Positions 8,242-17,689 of a stretch of 64,000 bases of DNA are shown here, one piece after another; position 1 is the first letter of the stretch, and each line of letters begins with the position of its first letter. Origin of the DNA: Paraburkholderia tagetis (GTDB taxonomy: Bacteria > Pseudomonadota > Gammaproteobacteria > Burkholderiales > Burkholderiaceae); the NCBI RefSeq assembly GCF_022213065.1, contig NZ_JAKLJA010000009.1:124001-188000 (forward strand), given 5' to 3'. The notes beneath the pieces are model-generated. The model worked only from the letters and a program-made list of their open reading frames with translations, did not search any database and was not told the DNA's origin. The position numbers were made by a program, and so were the translations under genes.

Positions 8242-9765
8242 TCACGCGCTGCGGCGCGCGTCCTGCATCAGCGCCTCGATTTCGTCGACGGTCACGGGCA
8301 CGTCGCGCGTGATGAGCTCGCAGCCCGTGTCCGTGACGATGGCGTCGTCTTCGATACGGATGCCGATGTCCCAGTAGCGCTCGGGCACGTCTTCGGCGGC
8401 GCGCACGTAGAGGCCGGGCTCGACCGTGAGCGTCATGCCGGGCCGCAGCGTGCGCCAGGGCGGCGCGACGGCGGCGCCCGACGCAGCGGCGCCCGCCGCG
8501 TTCGCGGAGTTCGCGGAGTTCGCGCCATTTGCGCCATTTGCGCCATTCGTGGCCCCGCTGGGCTGCGCGCCTCGTTCGCGATAGTCGCCCGCGTCGTGCA
8601 CGTCCATGCCGAGCCAATGCCCCGTGCGATGCATGTAGAAGCGTGCATAGGCGCGCTCGGCGATCACGTCGTCGACGCTCGCAAAGCGCTGCTTGTCCAC
8701 GATGCCCGTATCGAGGAGCCCTTGCGCGAGCACACGCACGGCGGCCTCATGCGGCGCCTCGAAGTTCACGCCCGCGCGCGTGGCGTCGATGGCGGCCTGC
8801 TGCGCCGCGAGCACGATTTCGTAGAGCTCGCGCTGGGCGCTCGTATAGCGGCCGCTCGCGGGGAAGGTGCGCGTGATATCGGAGGCATAGCCGTTCAGCT
8901 CGCACGCAGCGTCGATCAGGATCAGATCGCCTTCGCGCACCACCGCGTTGCCGGCCGGATAGTGCAGCACACAGGCGTTCGCGCCTGTCGCGACGATCGA
9001 GCCGTAGGCGGGCGCCTGTGCGCCGTGCTTGCGGAAGGTGTAAAGCAGCTCGGCTTCGATCTCGTATTCGCGCATGCCGGGGCGGCACGCCTGCATGGCG
9101 CGCACGTGCGCGAGCGCCGAGATCTTCGCGGCGCGGCGCATGGTGTCGAGCTCGTGTGCGTCCTTGACGATGCGCATGTCGTCGAGCAGCGGCACGAGAT
9201 CGTACGCGGCGGCCGGCGCGGTGACGCCGCCGCGCGACTGCGCGCGCACGGCATCGATCCAGCGTTTGACCTGCGCATCGAAGCGTTCCGAGGCCGCCAG
9301 CGCGTAATGCAGCGCCGGGCGATCGGCGATCAGGCGCGGCACCTGGGTGTCGATCTCGTCGACGGGAAACGCGGCGTCAAAGCCGAATGCCTCGCGCGCG
9401 CCGTCAGGCCCGAAGCGAAAGCCTTCCCACGTTTCGCGCTCGACGTTCTTCGCGCGGCAGAACAGGATCGCGGCGGGCTGGTTTTCGCCCGCGCTCGCAT
9501 CGAGCACGAGCAGCGCCTCGGGCTCGGTGAAGCCGGTGAGGTAATAGAAGTAGCTGTCGTGCCGATACGGAAATTCGGTGTCGCGGTTGCGCGCCGCCTC
9601 GGGGGCGGTGGGCACCAGCGCAATGCCGCCGCCTTTTGCGCGTAACGCGGCGAGCACGCGTTCGCGGCGCGCGCGGTACAGCGCGGCGCCGCCGTCGGGG
9701 CCGCGCGGCGCATCGGCTGCGGCGCGCGAGGCGGCCGAGGCGCTTTCCGTGAGGGTCGTGTCCAT
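8242..9765 (-). CDS. pepP: Xaa-Pro aminopeptidase (PepP, M24B family)
   Basis: A 507-residue metallopeptidase removing N-terminal residues before proline. The N-terminal domain holds FPYRHDSYFYYLTGFTEPEA (about residues 64-83). The C-terminal pita-bread domain shows all metal ligand regions: LIDAACELNGYASDITRTFP (two Asp), HRTGHWLGMDVHD (His), VEPGLYV (Glu) and GIRIEDD (Glu). Between the His and the first Glu ligand is a low-complexity insert made of a 9-bp tandem repeat (NGANGANGANSANSAN). Start at ATG 9765 (MDTTLTES); the frame extends 11 codons upstream without support. Usual relatives have about 440-460 residues. It is followed by ubiH, as in many proteobacteria. Confidence 0.93.
   Translation of the reverse strand: MDTTLTESASAASRAAADAPRGPDGGAALYRARRERVLAALRAKGGGIALVPTAPEAARNRDTEFPYRHDSYFYYLTGFTEPEALLVLDASAGENQPAAILFCRAKNVERETWEGFRFGPDGAREAFGFDAAFPVDEIDTQVPRLIADRPALHYALAASERFDAQVKRWIDAVRAQSRGGVTAPAAAYDLVPLLDDMRIVKDAHELDTMRRAAKISALAHVRAMQACRPGMREYEIEAELLYTFRKHGAQAPAYGSIVATGANACVLHYPAGNAVVREGDLILIDAACELNGYASDITRTFPASGRYTSAQRELYEIVLAAQQAAIDATRAGVNFEAPHEAAVRVLAQGLLDTGIVDKQRFASVDDVIAERAYARFYMHRTGHWLGMDVHDAGDYRERGAQPSGATNGANGANGANSANSANAAGAAASGAAVAPPWRTLRPGMTLTVEPGLYVRAAEDVPERYWDIGIRIEDDAIVTDTGCELITRDVPVTVDEIEALMQDARRSA
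8501..8554. repeat. 9-bp tandem repeat inside pepP
   Basis: Six 9-bp units of the form TTCGCGGAG / TTCGCGCCA / TTTGCGCCA / TTCGTGGCC. On the coding strand this gives an Asn-Ala/Ser/Gly run. The unit length keeps the frame if the copy number changes. Confidence 0.85.
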
Positions 9766-9959
9766 CGTGCGATTGTAGCGCCTGGGTGTGACCCGCATTG
9801 GAACCCTCGGCGGCCGGGCCGTTCGCGGGCTGACGGCGCCCGCTGTTGCATCGAGCCGACAGGCGCGGGTCGGAGAAATCCAGCGCTACAGTAGGCGACC
9901 CGTCAGAATTTGACCATTCCAACGTATACTTCCGCCGGATTCCAGAAAAGGCAGGTGCG

Positions 9960-10571
9960 ATGAAACTTATCGGTTCGCTCGGCAGCCCGTATGTCCGCAA
10001 GGCGCGGATCATGCTCGCCGAAAAGAAAATCGACTACAAGCTGGTGCTTGAAAACGTGTGGGGCGCCGATACGGCGATCCACGATTTCAACCCGCTCGGC
10101 AAGGTGCCATGTCTCGTGATGGAGGACGGCGAAGCCGTGTTCGATTCGCGCGTGATCTGCGAATACGTGGACATGCTCTCGCCGGTCGGCAAGCTGATTC
10201 CGCAAGGCGGGCGCGAGCGCGTGGAGGTGCGGTGCTGGGAGGCGCTCGCCGACGGCATGCTCGACGCCGCCGTGCTGATCCGCGCGGAAGGCACGCAGCG
10301 CACGCCCGAGCAGCGCAGCGAGGCGTGGGTCGCGCGCCAGCAGCGCAAGATTCGCGAAGGCCTGAACGCGATGGCCAAGGGCCTCGCGGGCAATGCGTGG
10401 TGCGCGGGCAACCGCTACACGCTCGCCGACATCGCGGTGGGCTGCGCGCTCGGCTATCTCGACTTCCGCATGCCGGAGCTCGACTGGCGCGATCCGCATC
10501 CGAATCTCGCGCGGCATTTCGAGAAGCTCATGCAGCGGCAGTCGTTCGTGGATACGGTGCCGCAGGCGTAG
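9960..10571 (+). CDS. Glutathione S-transferase family protein
   Basis: A 203-residue protein starting at ATG 9960 (MKLIGSLGSPYVRKARIMLA), with GGCAGGTG just in front. The N-terminal thioredoxin-like domain has the SPYVRK active-site turn, the cis-Pro GKVPCLV and the FDSRVICEY glutathione-binding segment at about residues 46-69. The C-terminal helical domain has YTLADIAVGCALGYLDFR. It resembles the YibF/GstB-like group of bacterial GSTs; the substrate is unknown. Its stop converges on the next minus-strand gene with 62 bp between and no clear hairpin. Confidence 0.88.
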   Translation: MKLIGSLGSPYVRKARIMLAEKKIDYKLVLENVWGADTAIHDFNPLGKVPCLVMEDGEAVFDSRVICEYVDMLSPVGKLIPQGGRERVEVRCWEALADGMLDAAVLIRAEGTQRTPEQRSEAWVARQQRKIREGLNAMAKGLAGNAWCAGNRYTLADIAVGCALGYLDFRMPELDWRDPHPNLARHFEKLMQRQSFVDTVPQA

Positions 10572-10633
10572 TGACGGAGTGACAGAGGTTGCGCGCCCGC
10601 TGCGAGAGCGTCGCGCGCGCCACCCTCAAATCA

Positions 10634-12241
10634 TCAGACGATTTTCTCCACATCGGGCGCGAACGAATCGCTGCGCGCGACCGGCCACCACTTCTCGTAC
10701 AACTGATAGCGATAGCGCCCTTCGACGAGGTCGCCGGGCTTCAGGTACCTGAGCAATTCCGACATCAGCTTCACTTCATACGACGACACGCGGCGCACGA
10801 TGTGATGCGCCCGCAGATCGGCGGGGCTTTCGAGACCCGCGGCCTGGAGGATTTCCTGCAGCGCGTGCAGCGTATTGCGATGGAAGTAGTAGACGCGCTC
10901 GCCCTTGTCGGGCACGTTCAGCGCGTGCTGGCGCGCGGGGTCCTGCGTGGCGACGCCCGTGGGGCAGCGGTCGGAGTGGCACTTCTGCGCCTGGATGCAG
11001 CCCACCGCGAACATGAAGCCGCGCGCCGAGTTGACCCAGTCCGCGCCGATCGCGAGCGTCTTGGCGATATCGAACGCGGTGATGATCTTGCCGCTCGCGC
11101 CAATCTTGATCTTCTCGCGCAGGCCGATGCCCACGAGCGTGTTGTGCACGAGCAGCAGGCCTTCCTGGAGCGGCGTGCCGATATGGTCGGTGAACTCGAT
11201 GGGCGCCGCGCCCGTGCCGCCTTCGGCGCCGTCCACGACGATGAAGTCGGGCAGGATGCCGGTTTCGAGCATGGCCTTGGCGATGCCGAAGAACTCCCAC
11301 GGATGGCCGATACAGAGTTTGAAGCCGGTGGGCTTGCCGCCCGAAAGCTTGCGCAGACGCTCGACGAATTCGAGCAGGCCGCGCGGCGTGGAGAACTCTG
11401 AATGGCGCGCCGGTGAGACGCAGTCCTGGCCCATCGGAATGCCGCGCGTCTCGGCAATCTCGGGCGTGACCTTCGCGGCCAGCAGCATGCCGCCGTGACC
11501 CGGCTTCGCGCCTTGCGAGAGCTTCACTTCGATCATCTTGACCTGCGGCTCCTGGGCGAGGCGCTGGAACTTCTCCGCGCTGAACGTGCCGTCTTCGTTG
11601 CGGCAGCCGAAGTAGCCCGAGGCGATTTCCCAGATGATGTCGCCGCCGTTTTCGCGGTGATACTTCGACATCGAGCCTTCGCCGGTGTCGTGCGCGAAGC
11701 CGCCTTTCTTCGCGCCCAGGTTGAGCGCGCGGATCGCGTTGGCGGACAGCGCGCCGAAGCTCATCGCCGAGATATTGAAGATCGACATCGAATACGGCTG
11801 CTCGCGCTGTGCGCCCACCAGCACGCGGAAGTCGCTGCCCGCGAGCCTGGTCGGCGCGAGCGAGTGGCTGATCCATTCGTGTCCCACTGCCTTCACGTCG
11901 AGCTCGGTGCCATACGGGCGGCTATCGACGGTGTTCTTCGCGCGCTGGTAGACCACGCTGCGCTGCACGAGCGAGAAGGGTTTTTCGTCGGTGTCGTCTT
12001 CGACGAAGTACTGGCGGATCTCGGGCCGCACGAATTCGAACAGGAAGCGCAGATGGCCCCAGAGCGGATAGTTGCGCAGGATCGCGTGGCGCTGCTGGGT
12101 CATGTCGTAGATGCCGAGCGCGACGATGAGCGCGGGCACGATGGCGCACAGCCACGACAGATGATGGAGTGCCGATGCGATCACGCAGGCTGACAACAGC
12201 AGCACTGCACACCACATGGCGAGGTAACGTCGGGAAAACAT
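10634..12241 (-). CDS. FMN-binding glutamate-synthase-family protein, membrane-anchored
   Basis: A 535-residue protein starting at ATG 12241 (MFSRRYLAMW), with GAGGAG in front. Two N-terminal hydrophobic segments (about residues 8-45) suggest a membrane anchor. The remainder is the GltB-type FMN barrel: SAMSFGALSANAI, EIASGYFGCR, LSQGAKPGHGGMLL, VVDGAEGGTGAAP and the Cys-containing segment CIQAQKCHSDRCPTG. The amidotransferase domain and the gltD-type subunit of real glutamate synthase are absent, so it is an orphan oxidoreductase whose substrate I cannot name. It stands alone, convergent with the GST gene. Confidence 0.85.
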   Translation of the reverse strand: MFSRRYLAMWCAVLLLSACVIASALHHLSWLCAIVPALIVALGIYDMTQQRHAILRNYPLWGHLRFLFEFVRPEIRQYFVEDDTDEKPFSLVQRSVVYQRAKNTVDSRPYGTELDVKAVGHEWISHSLAPTRLAGSDFRVLVGAQREQPYSMSIFNISAMSFGALSANAIRALNLGAKKGGFAHDTGEGSMSKYHRENGGDIIWEIASGYFGCRNEDGTFSAEKFQRLAQEPQVKMIEVKLSQGAKPGHGGMLLAAKVTPEIAETRGIPMGQDCVSPARHSEFSTPRGLLEFVERLRKLSGGKPTGFKLCIGHPWEFFGIAKAMLETGILPDFIVVDGAEGGTGAAPIEFTDHIGTPLQEGLLLVHNTLVGIGLREKIKIGASGKIITAFDIAKTLAIGADWVNSARGFMFAVGCIQAQKCHSDRCPTGVATQDPARQHALNVPDKGERVYYFHRNTLHALQEILQAAGLESPADLRAHHIVRRVSSYEVKLMSELLRYLKPGDLVEGRYRYQLYEKWWPVARSDSFAPDVEKIV

Positions 12242-12457
12242 GGGGAACTCCTCGATCTTTTGATTCGCTGCGCGAGGCGGGTTGTGGCCACGCGCGCCAG
12301 CCGCGCCCGGGTGAGGCGCCAGCGTGCCCGAATGATGCCGCAAGTTTGTGAAGTTGGCCGGGAGGACGGCAAAAGGCCGGAGGAGAGGAAAACCGGGGGA
12401 ACAGCGGAGCGCACGGGGTGCGGATCGCGTGGCGCTGGGTGCGCCGCGCGAGCGAAC

Positions 12458-13726
12458 TTACGCCTGGTCTTGTGCCGCCGACGCGGCGAACTGCGCGGAC
12501 TTCTTGCGCGGCGAGCGCTTTTTCTTCGGCGCGACCGGGGGCGGCACGGCAGGCACGTGCGGTTCCAGCGTCGTCACGGCTTCGATGATGCCGCCGCCGA
12601 GGCACACGTCGCCGTCGTAGAGCACCGCCGACTGGCCCGGCGTCACGGCCCATTGCGCCGTGGGGAAGTGCAGCGCGAATTCACCCACACCCACACCCGC
12701 ACCCGCACCCGCACCCGCACCCGCACCCGTGCCCGCACCCACGTCGCCTTCGATGCCCACGGGCGCAGCCTTGAACGAGCAGGGCGCGTCGGCCTGGCGG
12801 TAGCGCGTTTTCGCGCCGCACGCGTGGCCGTCGGCGGGCGGCTCGCCCGCGACCCAGCTCACGTTGCCCGCGCGCAGTTCGTGCGCGAGCAGCCACGGAT
12901 GATCGTGGCCCTGCACGACGTAGAGCGTGTTCGTGGCCATGTCCTTGCCCGCGACGAACCACGGGTCGCCGCTACCGTCCTTGCTGCCGCCAAGGCCGAT
13001 GCCCTTGCGTTGCCCGAACGTGTAGAACGCGAGGCCGATATGCTCGCCCACGACCTTGCCGTCGGGCGTCATCATCGGACCGGGTTTCGTCGGCAGATAG
13101 CGGTTCAGGAAGTCGCGGAACGGCCGCTCGCCGATGAAGCAGATGCCGGTCGAGTCCTTCTTTTTCGCGTTGGGCAAGCCAATCTGTTCGGCGATCTCGC
13201 GTACCTTGGTCTTCGGGATTTCGCCGAGCGGGAACATCGTCTTCGAAAGCTGCGCCTGGTTCAGACGATGCAGGAAGTACGACTGATCTTTCGTGTGATC
13301 GAGCGCCTTCAGCAGTTCGAAACGTCCATTGTTCTCGCGCACGCGCGCGTAATGGCCCGTGGCGATGGTCTGCGCGCCCAGCGTCATCGCGTGGTCGAGG
13401 AAGGCCTTGAACTTGATCTCGGCGTTGCAGAGCACGTCGGGGTTCGGCGTGCGGCCCGCCGAGTATTCGCGCAGGAACTCCGCGAACACGCGGTCCTTGT
13501 ACTCGGCGGCGAAGTTGACCGCCTCGACGTCGATGCCGATCAGGTCCGCGACCGACACCACGTCGATCCAGTCCTGGCGCGTCGAGCAGTACTCGCCGTC
13601 GTCGTCGTCTTCCCAGTTCTTCATGAAGAGACCGACGACGTCGAACCCCTGCTCCTTGAGCAGCCATGCCGTAACCGACGAATCGACGCCGCCCGACATG
13701 CCTACCACGACCTTACGTTTGCTCAT
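12458..13726 (-). CDS. mnmA: tRNA-specific 2-thiouridylase MnmA with a Gly-Ala repeat insert
   Basis: A 422-residue ATP-pyrophosphatase that puts sulfur on U34 of Lys, Glu and Gln tRNAs. The N-terminal P-loop [10 protein letters not shown] (about residues 9-18) binds ATP. The catalytic cysteines are in [14 protein letters not shown] and [11 protein letters not shown]. The central and C-terminal parts contain [14 protein letters not shown] [14 protein letters not shown] and a final [16 protein letters not shown]. Before that end lies a hexanucleotide-encoded run of alternating Gly and Ala/Val/Thr at about residues 329-348. A basic tail ([13 protein letters not shown]) follows the normal end, making the protein longer than the 360-370 residues usual. 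It is coupled to nudJ by a 4-base overlap. Confidence 0.95.
   Translation of the reverse strand: MSKRKVVVGMSGGVDSSVTAWLLKEQGFDVVGLFMKNWEDDDDGEYCSTRQDWIDVVSVADLIGIDVEAVNFAAEYKDRVFAEFLREYSAGRTPNPDVLCNAEIKFKAFLDHAMTLGAQTIATGHYARVRENNGRFELLKALDHTKDQSYFLHRLNQAQLSKTMFPLGEIPKTKVREIAEQIGLPNAKKKDSTGICFIGERPFRDFLNRYLPTKPGPMMTPDGKVVGEHIGLAFYTFGQRKGIGLGGSKDGSGDPWFVAGKDMATNTLYVVQGHDHPWLLAHELRAGNVSWVAGEPPADGHACGAKTRYRQADAPCSFKAAPVGIEGDVGAGTGAGAGAGAGAGVGVGEFALHFPTAQWAVTPGQSAVLYDGDVCLGGGIIEAVTTLEPHVPAVPPPVAPKKKRSPRKKSAQFAASAAQDQA
12682..12741. repeat. Hexanucleotide tandem repeat inside mnmA
   Basis: Ten 6-bp units: CACCCA twice, CACCCG six times, then TGCCCG and CACCCA. On the coding strand they give Gly-Val/Gly-Ala dipeptides. 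The frame is preserved if units are gained or lost. Confidence 0.9.
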
Positions 13727-14253
13727 TTGTCTGCTGCCTTGTTGCTGCTCTCAGCCTGCTTTGGGTCCTTCGGTCCCGCTTTAGGTCCAATCGCGTGCGT
13801 GTGCACGAAGTCGAGCGGCACGCGTTTGCCCGCGAGGTAATCGTCGACGCACTGCATGACGAGCGGCGTGCGATGGCGCGCGCTTGCAGCACGCAGTTCG
13901 TCGACGCTCATCCACAGCGTGCGGACGATGTCCGGATCGAGCGCGCGTTGTTCCGGCTCGCTCGCCACGCTGCCGCAGTAGGTGAAGCGCAGATACGTCG
14001 TGCCGCTTTCGCCGGGCTTGCCGAAATGCGTCATGTACATGCCGATCAGTGCCTCGGGCGCGAACGCATAAGCGGTTTCTTCCAGCGTCTCGCGCACGAC
14101 GGCTTCATGAAGCGTCTCGCCGGCTTCCAGATGCCCGGCGGGCTGGTTCAGGCGCAAGCCCGCAGGCGTGTGCTCCTCGACGAGCAGAAAACGCCCGTCG
14201 CGCTCGACGATTGCCGCCACGGTGACGTGGGGTGCCCAGGTTTCATTATTCAT
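13723..14253 (-). CDS. nudJ: NUDIX hydrolase, NudJ-like
   Basis: A 176-residue protein starting at ATG 14253 ([20 protein letters not shown]). The Nudix box is complete: [20 protein letters not shown] at about residues 40-59. NudJ-type enzymes hydrolyse thiamin or nucleoside pyrophosphates; substrate specificity is not visible here. The last four bases overlap the mnmA start (ATGA), so the pair is one operon, an arrangement common in Burkholderiaceae. The C-terminus is Lys/Ser-rich and low in information. Confidence 0.9.
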   Translation of the reverse strand: MNNETWAPHVTVAAIVERDGRFLLVEEHTPAGLRLNQPAGHLEAGETLHEAVVRETLEETAYAFAPEALIGMYMTHFGKPGESGTTYLRFTYCGSVASEPEQRALDPDIVRTLWMSVDELRAASARHRTPLVMQCVDDYLAGKRVPLDFVHTHAIGPKAGPKDPKQAESSNKAADK

Positions 14254-14573
14254 GGGCCGCTATTTTACCGGCACGCGCACAACGCTGCCGGGGGCCGGAT
14301 CGCGCGTCCGGCAACGCGATGCAGACGGCATGCGCAACGCGAAGGCCGCCTGCACGTGGTCTCGCCGACCGGCCGGTCGGATATCTAAAAGTGTTGTGTG
14401 CAGTGCACAAAAAAGGGCAATTCCGGCTTATTCCTGCTTCAGTCGCGCTGGCGGTTTCGGTTAAAGTGGTGCGGCAGTTTGCCGTTGCAACAGAAAGCCG
14501 GCGAGCCTTGTCGGCCTCACACCGCTCGATTAGAGCCAGATTAGAAAGAAAGCAGGTCGAGGAGGAAACAGCG
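14254..14573. promoter_or_regulatory. Divergent intergenic region nudJ / pntAA
   Basis: About 320 bp that must hold the promoters of the nudJ-mnmA pair (minus) and the pnt operon (plus). No gene is supported. A partial palindrome, TTGTGTGCAGTGCACAA, lies at 14394-14410 and is the only candidate operator. The pntAA ribosome site is GAGGAGGAAA. Confidence 0.5.
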
Positions 14574-15725
14574 ATGCATATCGGAGTGCCCGCGGAAACC
14601 CGGGCGAACGAGACCCGCGTGGCCGCGACGCCGGAGACAGTCAAGAAGTACGTCGCGCAGGGTCACACGGTCACCATTCAGGCAGGCGCCGGCACCGGCG
14701 CGAGCTTTCCCGACGACGCCTATGCGGCCGCGGGCGCGCAGATCGGCAACGCGGCTGCCGCGTTCGGCGCCGAGCTCGTGCTCAAGGTCCAGTCGCCATC
14801 GGTCAGCGAACTGGCGTTCATGAAGCGCGGCGCGGTGCTGGTCGGCATGCTCGACCCCTTTAACGCCGAGAACGCTGGGAAGCTGGCGGAGGCAGGCGTG
14901 ACGGCGTTCTCGCTCGAAGCCGCGCCGCGCACCACGCGCGCGCAGAGCCTCGACGTGCTCTCCTCGCAGGCCAACATCGCCGGTTACAAGGCGGTGCTGG
15001 TGGCCTCGAACCTCTATCCGCGCTTCATGCCGATGCTCATGACCGCCGCCGGCACCGTGAAGGCCGCGCGCGTGCTGATCCTGGGCGCGGGCGTGGCGGG
15101 CCTGCAGGCGATTGCCACGGCCAAGCGCCTGGGCGCCGTGATCGAGGCCTCGGACGTGCGTCCGGCCGTGAAGGAGCAGATCGAGTCGCTGGGCGCGAAG
15201 TTCCTCGACGTGCCCTACGAAACCGATGAGGAACGCGAAGCGGCGCAAGGCGTGGGCGGCTACGCGCGGCCCATGCCGCCTTCGTGGCTCGCGCGCCAGT
15301 CGGCTTTGGTGCACGAGCGCGCGAAGCAGGCCGATATCGTGATCTCCACCGCGCTGATTCCGGGCCGCGACGCGCCCACGCTATTGCCCGCTGAAACCGT
15401 GCAGTCGATGAAGCCGGGCTCCGTGGTGATCGACCTCGCGGCCGGGCGCGGCCCCGTCGCGGATCAGGCCACCGGCCGGCGCGGCGGCAACTGCCCGCTC
15501 ACCGTTGCCGACGAGGTGGTCACGCAACACGGCGTGCAGATCTGCGGCTACACGAATCTCGCGTCGATGGTGGCCGCCGATGCCTCGTCGCTCTACGCGC
15601 GCAACCTGCTCGACTTCCTGAAGCTGATCGTGACCAAGGAAGGCGCGCTCAATATCGATCTCGCGGACGACATCGTCGCGGCCACGCTGCTGGCACGCGA
15701 CGGCGCCGTTACGCGCAAGACCTGA
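14574..15725 (+). CDS. pntAA: NAD(P) transhydrogenase subunit alpha part 1 (PntAA)
   Basis: A 383-residue protein starting at ATG 14574 (MHIGVPAETRANETRVAATP) with ribosome site GAGGAGGAAA. It is the soluble NAD(H)-binding dI domain of the proton-translocating transhydrogenase, which uses the proton gradient to make NADPH. The Rossmann motif VLILGAGVAGLQAIATAKRL is at about residues 163-182, followed by EASDVRPAVKEQIESLGAKF. The stretch MKPGSVVIDLAAGRGP is also typical. The frame is open upstream to 14232, but that is non-coding. It begins a three-gene operon with the membrane subunits. Confidence 0.97.
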   Translation: MHIGVPAETRANETRVAATPETVKKYVAQGHTVTIQAGAGTGASFPDDAYAAAGAQIGNAAAAFGAELVLKVQSPSVSELAFMKRGAVLVGMLDPFNAENAGKLAEAGVTAFSLEAAPRTTRAQSLDVLSSQANIAGYKAVLVASNLYPRFMPMLMTAAGTVKAARVLILGAGVAGLQAIATAKRLGAVIEASDVRPAVKEQIESLGAKFLDVPYETDEEREAAQGVGGYARPMPPSWLARQSALVHERAKQADIVISTALIPGRDAPTLLPAETVQSMKPGSVVIDLAAGRGPVADQATGRRGGNCPLTVADEVVTQHGVQICGYTNLASMVAADASSLYARNLLDFLKLIVTKEGALNIDLADDIVAATLLARDGAVTRKT

Positions 15726-15737
15726 GGAGACCCGGCG

Positions 15738-16070
15738 ATGGAACTGATCAACCATACCGTCATCAACCTGATCATCTTCGTGCTGGCCGTGTATGTGGGC
15801 TATCACGTGGTCTGGAACGTCACGCCCGCGCTGCATACGCCGCTCATGGCCGTGACCAATGCGATCTCCGCGATCGTGATCGTGGGCGCGATGCTGGCGA
15901 CCGGCCTCACGGTGGGCGGCGCGGGCAAGTTCTTCGGCACCTTCGCGGTGCTGCTCGCGGCCGTGAACGTGTTCGGCGGCTTCCTCGTCACGAGGCGCAT
16001 GCTGGAGATGTTCCGCAAGAAGGAACCGAAGAAGCTCGCCGCGTCCGGCAACAAGGAGGGCGCACGATGA
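15738..16070 (+). CDS. pntAB: NAD(P) transhydrogenase subunit alpha part 2 (PntAB, membrane)
   Basis: A 110-residue membrane protein starting at ATG 15738. Three hydrophobic helices (about residues 6-25, 38-56 and 60-85) separated by short loops contribute to the proton channel. In enterobacteria this segment is fused to the alpha subunit; here it is separate, as in Rhodospirillum-type three-subunit enzymes. It is 12 bp behind pntAA and overlaps pntB by four bases. The C-terminus is basic ([19 protein letters not shown]). Confidence 0.95.
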   Translation: MELINHTVINLIIFVLAVYVGYHVVWNVTPALHTPLMAVTNAISAIVIVGAMLATGLTVGGAGKFFGTFAVLLAAVNVFGGFLVTRRMLEMFRKKEPKKLAASGNKEGAR

Positions 16071-17521
16071 GCATGAACGTCGTTACGCTGCTCTACCTGG
16101 TGGCGTCGGTCTGCTTCATCCAGGCGCTCAAGGGCCTCTCGAACCCGCGCAGCGCGCGCGCCGGCAATATGTTCGGCATGGTGGGCATGGCGATTGCCAT
16201 TCTCACCACCCTTGCGCTGATTGCGAAGCAGTCCGCGCAGTTCGGCTCGAACCTCGGGCTCGGTCTCGGGCTCTTGTTCGGCGCGCTGGTGGTGGGCGGC
16301 GGCCTGGGCGCGTTTGTGGCCGCGCGCGTCGAGATGACCAAGATGCCGGAGCTGGTGGCCGCCATGCACTCGCTGATCGGTCTCGCGGCGGTGTGCATCG
16401 CCTATGCCGTGGTCTCGGAGCCGGCCGCGTTCGGGCTCGTGGCCGAAGACGCGCCATATGCGGGCTTCCTTCCTTACGGCAACCGCATTGAGCTCTTCAT
16501 CGGCACGTTCGTGGGCGCAATCACGTTCAGCGGTTCGGTGATCGCCTTCGGCAAGCTCTCGGGCAAGTACAAGTTCCGCCTGTTCCAGGGCGCGCCGGTG
16601 GTCTACCCGGGCCAGCATCTGATCAACCTGATGCTCGCGCTGGGCATGATCGGCTTCGGCATCCTGTTCTTCCTCACGCAGTCGTGGCTGCCGTTCATCA
16701 TCATGACGGCGATCGCGTTCGCGCTGGGCGTGCTCATCATCATCCCGATCGGCGGCGCGGACATGCCCGTGGTGGTGTCGATGCTGAACTCGTACTCGGG
16801 CTGGGCGGCGGCGGGCATCGGCTTCTCGCTGAACAACGCGATGCTGATCATCGCCGGGTCGCTGGTGGGCTCGTCGGGTGCGATTCTCTCGTACATCATG
16901 TGCCACGCGATGAACCGCTCGTTCTTCAACGTGCTGCTGGGCGGCTTTGGCGCCGAAGCGGGCGGGGCGGCGGCGGGCGGCGCGCAGGAGCAGCGGCCGG
17001 TGAAGTCGGGCTCGGCGGACGACGCCTCGTTCATGCTCGGCAATGCCGAAAGCGTCGTGATCGTGCCCGGCTACGGGCTTGCCGTGGCGCGCGCGCAGCA
17101 TGCGTTGAAGGAGCTCACGGACAAGCTCGTGGAAAAGGGCGTGGACGTGCGCTACGCAATTCACCCGGTGGCAGGCCGCATGCCTGGGCACATGAACGTG
17201 CTGCTCGCGGAAGCCGAGGTGCCCTACGACATGGTGTTCGAGATGGAGGACATCAACAACGAGTTCGGCCAGACCGACGTGGTGCTGGTGCTGGGCGCGA
17301 ACGACGTGGTGAATCCGGCGGCGAAGAACGATCCGAAGTCGCCGATCGCGGGCATGCCGATCATCGAGGCCTACAAGGCGCGCACGATCATCGTGAACAA
17401 GCGTTCGATGGCGGCGGGCTACGCGGGGCTGGATAACGAACTGTTCTACATGGACAAGACCATGATGGTGTTCGGCGATGCGAAGAAGGTGATCGAGGAG
17501 ATGGTGAAGGCGGTGGAATAA
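16067..17521 (+). CDS. pntB: NAD(P) transhydrogenase subunit beta (PntB)
   Basis: A 484-residue protein combining a many-helix membrane domain (about residues 1-270) with the soluble NADP(H)-binding dIII domain. The dIII domain is recognisable from [20 protein letters not shown], the conserved [20 protein letters not shown] region, and [18 protein letters not shown]. The TAG-like end EEMVKAVE precedes a strong terminator. The start overlaps pntAB (ATGA), indicating coupled translation. MSMN gives two possible initiator Mets; the first is in the overlap. Confidence 0.97.
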   Translation: MSMNVVTLLYLVASVCFIQALKGLSNPRSARAGNMFGMVGMAIAILTTLALIAKQSAQFGSNLGLGLGLLFGALVVGGGLGAFVAARVEMTKMPELVAAMHSLIGLAAVCIAYAVVSEPAAFGLVAEDAPYAGFLPYGNRIELFIGTFVGAITFSGSVIAFGKLSGKYKFRLFQGAPVVYPGQHLINLMLALGMIGFGILFFLTQSWLPFIIMTAIAFALGVLIIIPIGGADMPVVVSMLNSYSGWAAAGIGFSLNNAMLIIAGSLVGSSGAILSYIMCHAMNRSFFNVLLGGFGAEAGGAAAGGAQEQRPVKSGSADDASFMLGNAESVVIVPGYGLAVARAQHALKELTDKLVEKGVDVRYAIHPVAGRMPGHMNVLLAEAEVPYDMVFEMEDINNEFGQTDVVLVLGANDVVNPAAKNDPKSPIAGMPIIEAYKARTIIVNKRSMAAGYAGLDNELFYMDKTMMVFGDAKKVIEEMVKAVE

Positions 17522-17549
17522 GCGCCATTGCCGAAGTTTCCCGGCCACG

Positions 17550-17577
17550 AAAAAGCGCGCAGCGATGCGCGCTTTTT
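17550..17577. terminator. Terminator behind the pnt operon
   Basis: A hairpin with arms AAAAAGCGCGC / GCGCGCTTTTT and a 6-base loop, followed by T. The A run on the left makes it able to act on minus-strand transcripts too. It lies 29 bp behind pntB. Confidence 0.9.
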
Positions 17578-17594
17578 TACGCCTGCATTAGAAC

Positions 17595-17666
17595 CACAAG
17601 CACAAGCGAAAGCACAAGCACAAGCACAAGCACAAGCACAAGCACAAGCACAAGCACAAGCACAAG
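17595..17666. repeat. Hexanucleotide tandem repeat CACAAG
   Basis: Twelve 6-bp units: CACAAG twice, one CGAAAG variant, then nine perfect CACAAG in a row. It lies between the pnt terminator and the stop of the minus-strand regulator gene, outside coding sequence. Confidence 0.92.
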
Positions 17667-17689
17667 CGCATGCGTACCCATACGCGGCG

